A stretch of 11,231 bases of DNA. It comes from Actinomycetota bacterium (GTDB lineage: Bacteria; Actinomycetota; Humimicrobiia; Humimicrobiales; Humimicrobiaceae). Positions 1 to 6,304 of the stretch are shown here, piece after piece. The notes beneath the pieces are model-generated. The model made no database searches. It saw nothing but the letters and a program-made list of their open reading frames with translations, and had not been told where the DNA came from. Made by a program: the position numbers and the translations under genes. Location: contig PWYO01000150.1 in the NCBI GenBank assembly GCA_003567835.1, forward strand, positions 1 through 11,231. Direction: 5' to 3'. Every line of letters begins with the position of its first letter. Position 1 is the stretch's first letter.

Positions 1-44
1 TGTTTTGACTGGTGGTTCTGCCACAGAAAGGTATAGGGATTTTT

Positions 45-431
45 ATGACTGAAAAGATGCAAATATACAAATGCGAGGTATGCGGCAATATTGTGGAAGT
101 CCTCCATACCGGTAAAGGCGAGCTGGTATGCTGCGGTGAGCCTATGAAACTGTTTAAAGAAAATACGGTGGATGCCGCCAAAGAGAAACATGTCCCGGTT
201 ATAGAGAAACAAGGAGCAAAGACCACCGTTAAGGTAGGAAGCGTTGCACACCCCATGGAAGAATCCCATTATATAGAATGGGTTGAGCTTATAGACGGTG
301 AACATGCATGCAGGCAGTTTTTGAAGCCGGGCGATGCACCCCAAGCGGATTTTTCCGGCAAAAACGGCAATGTGTATGCCAGGGAATATTGCAACAAGCA
401 TGGATTATGGAAAGGAGAACAAAATGATTAG
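45..431 (+). CDS. dfx: Desulfoferrodoxin (2Fe superoxide reductase)
   Basis: This 128-residue protein is a class I (two iron centre) superoxide reductase, a cytoplasmic enzyme that reduces superoxide to hydrogen peroxide without making O2. The N-terminal desulforedoxin-like domain has C10, C13, C29 and C30, the ligands of the rubredoxin-type Fe(Cys)4 centre. The C-terminal domain has H49 (in EKHVP), H69, H75, C116 and H119, the His4Cys ligands of the catalytic iron, with the adjacent E47/K48 pair typical of the active site. Length fits the family. I chose the ATG at 45, preceded by an AGGGA-like site; a GTG at 12 in the same frame would add 11 residues without family resemblance. It overlaps the ferritin gene by 8 bases, so the two are probably translated together. 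The upstream promoter lies outside the window or is not visible. Confidence 0.96.
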   Translation: MTEKMQIYKCEVCGNIVEVLHTGKGELVCCGEPMKLFKENTVDAAKEKHVPVIEKQGAKTTVKVGSVAHPMEESHYIEWVELIDGEHACRQFLKPGDAPQADFSGKNGNVYAREYCNKHGLWKGEQND

Positions 432-942
432 CAAGAAACTGGAACATGCCATCAATGAACAGATTAATGCAGAACTCTTTTCATCGTATCTGTATCTTTC
501 CATGGCTGCTTACTTTTCTTCTGTAAGCCTTCCCGGTTTTGCCAGCTGGATGAAAATACAGGCGGAAGAAGAACTCTCTCATGCCATGAAGTTCTTTGAT
601 TATATCAATGAAAGAGGCGGCAAGGTTACACTGAAGGACATAGAGGCCTCTCAATGGCAGTGGAATACGCCTTTGGAAGTTTTCGAGCATGTGTACAGCC
701 ATGAGCAAAAGGTTACCGGCCTGATCAATAACCTGGTGGACACCGCCCTTCAAGAAAAGGACCATGCCACCAATAATTTCTTGCAGTGGTATGTGGCCGA
801 ACAAGTGGAAGAAGAAGCTTCAGCTGATGAAATTGTCAATAAAATCAAGCTGATGGGGGACCAGGGAAATGCCCTGTTCATGCTGGACCAGGAACTGGGG
901 AAGCGAGCACCGGCACAGCCTGCTTCCAGTGATGAAGAATAA
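424..942 (+). CDS. ftnA: Non-heme ferritin (FtnA-type iron storage)
   Basis: This 172-residue protein is a bacterial ferritin, which forms a 24-subunit shell that oxidises Fe(II) and stores ferric mineral. The ferroxidase residues appear at the positions used in E. coli FtnA: E17, E50, H53, E94, Q127 and E130. The four-helix-bundle pattern is clear (QINAELFSSYLYLSMAAYF, EEELSHAMKFFDY, VAEQVEEEA). No heme-ligand methionine typical of bacterioferritin was noted. The start is the ATG at 424, inside the end of the desulfoferrodoxin gene and behind a good AAAGGAG site at about 411-416; a longer reading from 334 would only re-read the upstream gene. Storing iron next to superoxide reductase would limit Fenton chemistry. 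The acidic tail (SSDEE) is not conserved in the family as far as I know. Confidence 0.96.
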   Translation: MISKKLEHAINEQINAELFSSYLYLSMAAYFSSVSLPGFASWMKIQAEEELSHAMKFFDYINERGGKVTLKDIEASQWQWNTPLEVFEHVYSHEQKVTGLINNLVDTALQEKDHATNNFLQWYVAEQVEEEASADEIVNKIKLMGDQGNALFMLDQELGKRAPAQPASSDEE

Positions 943-945
943 TCA

Positions 946-963
946 TTTTATAAATTTATAAAA
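946..963. promoter_or_regulatory. AT-only perfect 18-bp palindrome (operator-like)
   Basis: TTTTATAAATTTATAAAA is its own reverse complement and starts four bases after the ferritin stop codon. It contains TTATAA half-sites in opposite orientation, reminiscent of but not identical to the 7-1-7 PerR box (one base shorter at the centre). It may be an operator for the downstream flavodiiron gene, an AT-rich promoter element, or chance in AT-rich DNA. Confidence 0.35.
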
Positions 964-967
964 AAGA

Positions 968-1013
968 TATATATTAATAATCGCACCACGCGTGGTGCGA
1001 TTATTCATATATA
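968..1013. terminator. Long palindrome between ferritin and flavodiiron genes; terminator or operator
   Basis: Bases 976-1005 form a perfect 30-bp palindrome centred on ACGCGT, with a GC-rich core TCGCACCACGCGTGGTGCGA flanked by AATAA and TTATT. After one mismatched pair (975/1006), seven more pairs extend it to 968-1013. As RNA it would form a hairpin of at least 13 pairs with a CGCG tetraloop, which could end transcription after ferritin, in either direction. There is no clean U-run after it (TTATTCATAT), so a dimeric-protein operator for the flavodiiron gene is an alternative. Confidence 0.55.
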
Positions 1014-1016
1014 CAC

Positions 1017-1024
1017 AAAGGAGG
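1017..1024 (+). promoter_or_regulatory. Strong ribosome binding site for the flavodiiron gene
   Basis: AAAGGAGG lies 5 bases before the GTG at 1030 and decides that non-ATG start. It begins 3 bases after the outer arm of the palindrome ends, so a folded palindrome could affect access to it. Confidence 0.8.
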
Positions 1025-1029
1025 CTCTG

Positions 1030-2211
1030 GTGAGCGAGAAGATTTTAGATGGACTGTATTATGTAGGGGCAAGGGATGCTGAAAGGAGACTTTTTGATGA
1101 GCTTATCCCTCTGCCTGACGGGACCACCTACAATGCCTATTATGTAAAGGGTGAAGATAAAGCGGCCCTCATTGATACTGTGGACCCGGAAAAAACGGAA
1201 GTGCTTAACCATAATCTGGACCAGCTGGGCATAAAAAAGCTGGATTATGTGATTGCCAACCATGCCGAGCAGGACCATTCGGGATCCCTGCCTGCAATGC
1301 TGGAAAGGTTTCCCCAGGCGAAAGTGGTTACCAATAAAAAATGTAAGGGCATGCTCAAAGACCTTCTCCGCTTAAACGAAGAAGATTTTTTCACCATTGA
1401 AGACGGGCAAGAACTTTCCTTGGGCCAAAGGACTTTGCAGTTTATAAACGCCCCCTGGGTGCACTGGCCGGAAACCATGTTTACCTATCTCAAAGAAGAC
1501 AAGGTTCTGTTTCCCTGTGATTTTTTAGGGGCCCATTTTTGTTCCGACCCATTGTATGTAGAAGACAAAGAGACCCTGTACAGCAGCGCAAAGAGGTATT
1601 ATGGGCAAATCATGATGCCTTTTGCCAATCTGGCCAGAAAACATTTGAAAACCATCGCTGATATGGACATTGAGCTCATTGCACCCAGCCACGGCCCGCT
1701 GTATAAGGATAAACGTTTTATACTGGATGCTTACAGGGAGTGGACCTCGGATCAGCCAAAAAATGAAGCGGTGCTCGCTTATGTGTCCATGCACGGGAGC
1801 ACAAAAAAAATGGCGGATCACCTCCAGCAGAAATTGTCTGAACAGGGCATTAAAGTCAAAGCTTTCAATCTTACAGATCTGGATTTAGGGCAGTTGGCCA
1901 TGGCCCTGGTGGATGCTGCCACGGTGGTATTGGCCACACCCACGGTTCTTGCCGGGCCCCATCCTGCTGCTGTTTATGCCGCTTATCTGTTAAAGGCTTT
2001 GAGGCCCAAGACCAAGTATGTGTCCCTGATCGGTTCATATGGTTGGGGAGGCAAAACTGTAGAGATTATCTCCGAGCTTGTTTCTACACTGAAAGCGGAA
2101 ATCATTGACCCGGTGCTGGTAAAAGGGCTTGCCGGAAATGCAGATTATGCTTTGATTGACCAGCTTGCAGAGTCCATTGCACAAAAACACCGGGAAGGCC
2201 CATGTGTATGA
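1030..2211 (+). CDS. fprA: Flavodiiron protein (O2/NO reductase, FprA type)
   Basis: This 393-residue protein is a class A flavodiiron protein, a soluble enzyme reducing O2 to water (and in some members NO to N2O) with electrons from rubredoxin or similar carriers. The N-terminal metallo-beta-lactamase-like domain (about 1-245) carries the diiron ligands H78-x-E80-x-D82-H83 (motif NHAEQDHSG), H145 (WVHWPETM), D164 (PCDFLGAHF) and H221 (PSHGPLY); all are present. The C-terminal flavodoxin domain (about 247-390) has the FMN phosphate loop SMHGSTKKMA and the later loop GSYGWGGK. No rubredoxin domain is fused. The start is GTG at 1030 behind AAAGGAGG. The stop overlaps the next start (ATGA), suggesting coupling. 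With superoxide reductase and ferritin upstream it completes an oxygen-protection cluster. Confidence 0.95.
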   Translation: MSEKILDGLYYVGARDAERRLFDELIPLPDGTTYNAYYVKGEDKAALIDTVDPEKTEVLNHNLDQLGIKKLDYVIANHAEQDHSGSLPAMLERFPQAKVVTNKKCKGMLKDLLRLNEEDFFTIEDGQELSLGQRTLQFINAPWVHWPETMFTYLKEDKVLFPCDFLGAHFCSDPLYVEDKETLYSSAKRYYGQIMMPFANLARKHLKTIADMDIELIAPSHGPLYKDKRFILDAYREWTSDQPKNEAVLAYVSMHGSTKKMADHLQQKLSEQGIKVKAFNLTDLDLGQLAMALVDAATVVLATPTVLAGPHPAAVYAAYLLKALRPKTKYVSLIGSYGWGGKTVEIISELVSTLKAEIIDPVLVKGLAGNADYALIDQLAESIAQKHREGPCV

Positions 2212-2972
2212 ACAGTGCAGGCACGCTGGGCGGTCTCTACTTAAAATATAATAACCGCAGGCATGTGTATCCCGATCCTCTGCAATTTTTGTATGACTAT
2301 CCCCGCATCAGGGATCGGGAGATTGCCGGCCTTATTGCTGCCTGCCTGGCTTATGGGCGGGTAACCCAGATTGTTAAAAGTGTATCTGAGGTACTCTGCA
2401 CAATGGGGCCTTCTCCATACCACTACCTGCTAAAAACCGGCAAGGGCGGCCTTCTGGATACGTTTTCGCATTTTAGGCACCGGTTTACAGATGGGCACCA
2501 GCTGGTATTCCTTTTGTGCTGTATGCAAAATACGATAAAAAAATACGGTTCCCTGCAGGCATGCTTTTTAACAGGGTACGGCAAAGCCGATGAAAATCTT
2601 TTGCCATCGGTCAAAAATTTTATCAGCAGGCTGACCTGCAAGCCCCAAAATTTCTGCAACAGCCTGCTTCCTCTTGCCGGAGGCAAGAGCGCATACAAGA
2701 GGTTCAATCTTTTTCTCCGGTGGATGGTTCGAAAAGACAAGGTGGATCCAGGAGGCTGGAAAGGCATCCAAACATCCCAATTGATTATACCCCTGGACAC
2801 CCATATGCATAAAATTGCCCAAAAACTTGGGTTCACTGCCAGAAAACAGGCGGATATAATCACGGCTCTGGAAATTACCCGTGCTTTTAAAAGGATTTGT
2901 CCCAGCGATCCCGTAAAATTTGATTTTGCCTTAACCCGGGCCGGCATGAAGAATTCCGGACACCTGATCTAG
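2208..2972 (+). CDS. DUF2400 / TIGR02757 family protein, function unknown
   Basis: This 254-residue protein matches my memory of the TIGR02757 (DUF2400, PF09674) family. Recognisable landmarks are the N-terminal PDPLQFLYDYPRIRDREIAGLIAACLAYGRV, then KRFNLFLRWMVRKDKVDPGGW, LIIPLDTHMHKIAQKLGFT, and the C-terminal CPSDPVKFDFALTRAGM. Length is normal and there is no signal peptide or membrane segment, so it is likely cytoplasmic. The biochemical role is not established; I assign none. I chose the ATG at 2208, which forms an ATGA overlap with the flavodiiron stop and sits 9 bases after GGAAGG; an ATG at 2202 (two residues longer) has only 3 bases of spacing. Being co-translated with an O2 reductase hints at a role under oxidative conditions, which is inference only. 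The short tail (KNSGHLI) overlaps a possible hairpin. Confidence 0.85.
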   Translation: MNSAGTLGGLYLKYNNRRHVYPDPLQFLYDYPRIRDREIAGLIAACLAYGRVTQIVKSVSEVLCTMGPSPYHYLLKTGKGGLLDTFSHFRHRFTDGHQLVFLLCCMQNTIKKYGSLQACFLTGYGKADENLLPSVKNFISRLTCKPQNFCNSLLPLAGGKSAYKRFNLFLRWMVRKDKVDPGGWKGIQTSQLIIPLDTHMHKIAQKLGFTARKQADIITALEITRAFKRICPSDPVKFDFALTRAGMKNSGHLI

Positions 2973-2995
2973 GCCATCCGGGTTTCTGGTTTATT
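2951..2995 (+). terminator. Possible weak terminator at the end of the DUF2400 gene
   Basis: GAATTCCGG (2951-2959) can pair with CCGGGTTTC (2978-2986) with one mismatch and one G-U, around the TAG stop, and is followed by the T-rich TGGTTTATTTC. The stem and T-run are both weak. Confidence 0.3.
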
Positions 2996-3172
2996 TCTTG
3001 GGGATGCCATACGTACGGGGCAGGTAGGCAATTCAATTTTTAAGGGTATGGACCTTGCCTGGGCGGGATCCATAACCACAATTTCTTGGCAGCTTTTCTT
3101 GCCAAAAACAGGGCAAAAAACAGCCATTGGCCGGAAGGCACATAAATGGATGAGTCAATTTATAGCATATAT

Positions 3173-3201
3173 TTTAATACTTGGTCATTTGTATGTATAA
3201 T
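3173..3201 (+). promoter_or_regulatory. Candidate sigma-70 promoter for the MATE operon
   Basis: A perfect -10 hexamer TATAAT lies at 3196-3201. At 17-bp spacing the -35 position (3173-3178) reads TTTAAT, a poor match to TTGACA, so an activator may be needed. Transcription would start near 3208 and give a leader of about 125 nt. Confidence 0.4.
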
Positions 3202-3284
3202 AATGACATTGCCCGCAAAGGGTTTGCAAACCCCAAGGCGCAGCAAGCACTTTTTGGGCCCAAGGCATCAGCACATGATTAGAA

Positions 3285-3304
3285 ATATGTTTTGGATAAC
3301 ATAT
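3285..3304. promoter_or_regulatory. Operator-like inverted repeat before the MATE gene
   Basis: ATATGTT and AACATAT form a perfect 7-bp inverted repeat with a 6-base spacer, ending 29 bases before the MATE start. This is the geometry expected for a dimeric repressor such as a MarR- or TetR-type regulator of efflux, but no regulator gene is in the window. Confidence 0.35.
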
Positions 3305-3333
3305 GGTTTCCGATGATTGATGGATAATATTTC

Positions 3334-4716
3334 ATGGATCCAAAAAGAGAACATATATTAAATGGCCGGATTACCAGCTTGCTTCTAAGGTTTTCTGGAC
3401 CTGCCATTACAGGCATGCTTATCGGGGCATTGTATAATATTGTTGATACCATATTTGTGGGCAAAAGTGCTGGGCCTCTGGCAGTGGCTGCTTTGTCCAT
3501 TGTTTTTCCCATTCAGCTGCTGATGATGTCTGTAGGCATCATGATCGGAACGGGAGCCTCTTCGGTGATGTCCAGGGCATTGGGAAGAAAGGACCGCACG
3601 ACTGCAGCCCATGCTTTGGGCAGCGGGGTTATGCTGAACCTTTTTTTTGGTGTATTTTTGGCTTTGGTCAGCTATATTTTTATGAATCCGCTGCTTTCTT
3701 TTTTTGGTGCTTCAAGCCAGGTTGCCCCGTATGCCCGCGAGTATTTGAGTATTATACTCATCGGATTTTTATTTTATTCTTTTTCCATTACCGCCAATAA
3801 TCTGATCAGGGCCGAAGGCAAGCCCCGGGCTTCCATGTATGTTATGCTCATCGGAGCATTGGCCAACATAATTTTGGACCCCATCTTTATATTTATATTG
3901 GGCATGGGCATAAGGGGGGCCGCGGTGGCTACGGTTATTAGCCAGGGTTTGAGCTGCCTGTATGTTTTTGCCTATTATGTCAGGGGCAGGAGTGTATTGC
4001 ATATTCGTCTGTCATGTTTTCGGCTAAGGTTTCGGCTGATCAGGGAGGTTCTTTCCATTGGAGTCCCTTCTTTTTTTAAGAGTTCTGTGTCCAGTATGAT
4101 TATCCTCATATTTAACCGTACCCTTTCCTATTATGGAAATGACCTCTATATTGCTGTCCTGGGTATTGGTTTTCGGCTGCTAAGCCTCATACAGATGCCT
4201 ATAGTGGGCCTCAATCAAGGGTTTTCAACCATAGCCAGCTTTAATTATGGCGCGCAGCTTTTAGACAGGGTAAAACGGGTATTGGCTGCAGCCGTATTGT
4301 GCACTTCAGTCATCGCTTTTATTGGTTTTTTGGCGATTATGCTGTTTACCAGGCAGATTTTGAGTTTTTTTAGCAACAGCCCTCTTTTGGTGAACATGGG
4401 GGTGGCGCCATTAAGGATAGCGGTATTATTTCTGCCTTTTTTGGGCATCCAGACCATAGGCGGGGGCTTTTTTCAGGCCATTGGAAAACCGGGGCCGGCC
4501 CTGATTATTACCGTATCCAGGCAGGTGCTGTTCCTGATCCCTGCTATTTTAATCCTGCCTTTGGCTATGGGCTTAGAGGGGGTCTGGTATTCCATACCGG
4601 TCTCAGATTTTTTATCCATTATAGTCACCGGGATCTGGATATTAAAGGAAATCGGGCTGTTTAACCGAAAGATTTATTACCAAAAATGCCATATGCAGGA
4701 AAGGGGTATTTTATGA
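3334..4716 (+). CDS. MATE-family multidrug efflux transporter
   Basis: This 460-residue integral membrane protein fits the MATE family, which exports cationic drugs and metabolites in exchange for Na+ or H+. The N-terminus (REHILNGRITSLLLRFSGPAITGMLIGALYNIVDTIFVG) is the typical start of Firmicutes members, and the rest shows about 12 hydrophobic segments in two related halves (about 12-225 and 235-450), as is usual. Other family-like stretches are GASSVMSRALGRKD near residue 75 and PIVGLNQGFSTIASFNYGA near residue 290. The ATG at 3334 has only a weak upstream GGAT; the frame upstream is closed by a TAA, so no longer form is possible. The substrate cannot be told from sequence. Its stop overlaps the next start (ATGA), linking it to a cupin and a lipoprotein. 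Confidence 0.93.
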   Translation: MDPKREHILNGRITSLLLRFSGPAITGMLIGALYNIVDTIFVGKSAGPLAVAALSIVFPIQLLMMSVGIMIGTGASSVMSRALGRKDRTTAAHALGSGVMLNLFFGVFLALVSYIFMNPLLSFFGASSQVAPYAREYLSIILIGFLFYSFSITANNLIRAEGKPRASMYVMLIGALANIILDPIFIFILGMGIRGAAVATVISQGLSCLYVFAYYVRGRSVLHIRLSCFRLRFRLIREVLSIGVPSFFKSSVSSMIILIFNRTLSYYGNDLYIAVLGIGFRLLSLIQMPIVGLNQGFSTIASFNYGAQLLDRVKRVLAAAVLCTSVIAFIGFLAIMLFTRQILSFFSNSPLLVNMGVAPLRIAVLFLPFLGIQTIGGGFFQAIGKPGPALIITVSRQVLFLIPAILILPLAMGLEGVWYSIPVSDFLSIIVTGIWILKEIGLFNRKIYYQKCHMQERGIL

Positions 4717-5060
4717 AGATTAAGAGGAAATCGGATTTCAAACCGCCTACAGTAAATGATGACAAAATGAGAGGGGTTAGGTTCTACCCCCTGATCACCA
4801 CCCAAGACGGTGCGCCCAATTTTGCCATGCGTGTATTTGAGGTTGAACCGCACGGCTACAGCCCCAAACATACCCATCGGTGGGAGCATGAGATTTACAT
4901 CCTATCCGGAAGCGGGCATGTGCTTACTGCTGATGGCAGATTGCCTGTGTCCAAGGACTGCGCTCTGCTCGTAGAACCCGATGAGCTACACCAGATCCAG
5001 GCTGGGAAAGAAGGAATCATGTTCCTATGTGTGGTGCCTCATGAAGGACAACCGGCTTAG
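4713..5060 (+). CDS. Small single-domain cupin protein
   Basis: This 115-residue protein is a one-domain cupin, a cytoplasmic beta-barrel. Motif 1 (GYSPKHTHRWEHEIYILSGSG) supplies probable metal ligands H53, H55 and E60, and motif 2 (VEPDELHQI) supplies H93, so the full His3Glu metal site is present. Small cupins of this kind bind a metal and act as isomerases, dioxygenases or sensors; the sequence does not say which. Start choice: ATG at 4713 has AAGGGG upstream with good spacing and forms an ATGA overlap with the MATE gene; an ATG at 4686 would lie wholly inside the MATE gene. It probably works in the same process as the transporter, perhaps on its substrate, but that is inference. Confidence 0.85.
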   Translation: MKIKRKSDFKPPTVNDDKMRGVRFYPLITTQDGAPNFAMRVFEVEPHGYSPKHTHRWEHEIYILSGSGHVLTADGRLPVSKDCALLVEPDELHQIQAGKEGIMFLCVVPHEGQPA

Positions 5061-5066
5061 GAAGGC

Positions 5067-6281
5067 ATGAAATTTAGATTGATTATCATCCTAATGGCCA
5101 TGACTGCGGTTCTTATTGCAGGAACTTTCGGCTGTACACCCCAGCCGAGTTTTGGAAACCTTCAAATTTGTGCCCGGATAGGCCCACATTGTCAGCCGGT
5201 CCAGCTGCAGGACAGCTTTGAGATTGAGCAGCAAGCGATATATGCAACCATTGAAGTAGCCAATATCCCTTCGGGGGACCAGTGGACCTTCAGATGGATT
5301 GACCCCTCAGATGAAACTGTATTGGCGGAAAGTTCAGGGCGGTATATGGAGGTCGATTATCAATATGTAAGCGGCTATTATGCCAGCCTGCTTACTGCGG
5401 ATACCCAGAGCGGTATCATCGCCGCTCCGGGCAGCTACCAGGTGGAATATTATCACAATCAAGACCTGGTGGATCGGGCAGTGTTTACCATAGAAGAACC
5501 GCTCCTGCAAGTTTTGGAGGCCCAATTGAGCACAGAGGTTAATGCCGAGGGCTCCACGGCAAAAGAAACAGACACATTTTTCCTTGGAGAGCGTATTATG
5601 CTCAGCATAAAGCTGAACTGCCTGATTGAGGATACCAGAATCCAGGCAAGCTGGTCCGGAGGGCAAGACCAAAAGGGCCAATCAACGTTGGATATAGAAC
5701 AAAACCATTTTGCCCCAGGTTACCAGGTACTGCAGTTGGGCGAAGACGTGCTGCCTCCCGGCAGCTATGAACTGGAAATCAATATAAACGGCATCCCTGC
5801 ATCCAAGCTGTCCTTTTATATCTGTGCTGATACCCCAAAAGAGGTATACACCGATGCGCAATACCATTTTTCTCTTGCATACCCCCATTGGCTGGAGCCT
5901 TCTGTGCAAGAAAATGAGATTTACCAGGTTGTATTTTCTCCTAAACATTTTGAGGCCAATATTCTGCTGAGTGTTTGGGTCCTGGAAGCGGCGCTCATAC
6001 CCCAGGACCCCCAGCGGTCTTCTTTTATAGAGGATGTTTTACTCAAAGGGATAGAAGATGCATATGACCTCCAGCTGGCCGAAATCAAAGAAGCCCAAAA
6101 GATGCATACCTACCACTATACGGGGCTGGACCATAGTGCATGGAGACTGCTTTTAAGTTTTAAAGATGAAGAGGAAAGCGTCTATATGCTGATGGGTTTA
6201 GCGGATCACCATTATATGGAGGGCCTGGAGCAAATTTATGACCCTATTTTGGATTCTTTTGCATGGGAGTTTGAGGAATAA
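5067..6281 (+). CDS. Predicted secreted lipoprotein with duplicated beta domains, function unknown
   Basis: I do not recognise a named family for this 404-residue protein. The N-terminus (MKFRLIIILMAMTAVLIAGTFGC) is a signal peptide with a probable lipidation cysteine at C23; the -3 residue is Thr, so the lipobox is not canonical. Residues about 30-142 and 147-255 look like two related Ig-like beta domains: each ends with the same pattern, APGSYQVEYYHN... and PPGSYELEININ..., followed by a final strand. Residues about 261-404 form a separate domain (YHFSLAYPHWLEP... then DPILDSFAWEF) whose layout resembles PsbP/DcrB-like domains of surface lipoproteins. It starts 6 bases after the cupin stop with AGGA partly in that stop codon, so it belongs to the MATE-cupin operon. 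It would face the outside of the cell; a substrate-binding or adhesion role is only a guess. Confidence 0.7.
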   Translation: MKFRLIIILMAMTAVLIAGTFGCTPQPSFGNLQICARIGPHCQPVQLQDSFEIEQQAIYATIEVANIPSGDQWTFRWIDPSDETVLAESSGRYMEVDYQYVSGYYASLLTADTQSGIIAAPGSYQVEYYHNQDLVDRAVFTIEEPLLQVLEAQLSTEVNAEGSTAKETDTFFLGERIMLSIKLNCLIEDTRIQASWSGGQDQKGQSTLDIEQNHFAPGYQVLQLGEDVLPPGSYELEININGIPASKLSFYICADTPKEVYTDAQYHFSLAYPHWLEPSVQENEIYQVVFSPKHFEANILLSVWVLEAALIPQDPQRSSFIEDVLLKGIEDAYDLQLAEIKEAQKMHTYHYTGLDHSAWRLLLSFKDEEESVYMLMGLADHHYMEGLEQIYDPILDSFAWEFEE

Positions 6282-6298
6282 AACGATTGTATTATAAT
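6271..6298 (+). promoter_or_regulatory. Likely sigma-70 promoter of the apbE-rnf operon
   Basis: TTGAGG (6271-6276) and a perfect TATAAT (6293-6298) are separated by 16 bp, the best promoter match in the window. The -35 element sits in the last codons of the lipoprotein gene. Transcription would begin near 6305, giving a leader of about 240 nt before apbE. Confidence 0.6.
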
Positions 6299-6304
6299 AT
6301 AGGA

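Larger units (their letters stand above)
2973..3333 (+). other. Non-coding region ahead of the MATE operon
   Basis: No convincing gene lies in these 361 bases. Visible structure: GGGTATGGA (3044-3052) facing TCCATAACC (3069-3077), a 9-pair helix with one mismatch; TTGGCA/TGCCAA (3086-3091, 3100-3105) with an 8-base loop but A-rich rather than T-rich 3' flank; a candidate promoter near 3173-3201; then the dyads GGGTTTGCAAACCC (3220-3233), TTGGGCCCAA (3254-3263) and ATATGTT/AACATAT (3285-3304). CCCAAGGC occurs twice (3232-3239, 3260-3267). Confidence 0.6.

Noticed and set aside
5..37. Promoter before desulfoferrodoxin (TTGACT at 5-10, TATAGG at 32-37)
   Set aside because: The spacing is 21 bp, too long for a sigma-70 promoter, and the second element overlaps the ribosome site.
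2423..2947. 174-codon minus-strand open frame inside the DUF2400 gene
   Set aside because: It lies opposite a recognisable family gene and shows no domain or start signal.
3086..3105. TTGGCA/TGCCAA hairpin as a terminator for the DUF2400 gene
   Set aside because: The 6-pair stem is followed by A residues on the plus strand and no U-run on the minus strand; it is also over 100 bases from the gene end.
3205..3280. c-di-GMP-I (GEMM) riboswitch before the MATE gene
   Set aside because: GCAAACC and a GGCGCA..CAAGC stretch resemble conserved pieces, but the hairpin between them would be only a CCAA loop and the second half (tetraloop receptor side) is not seen.
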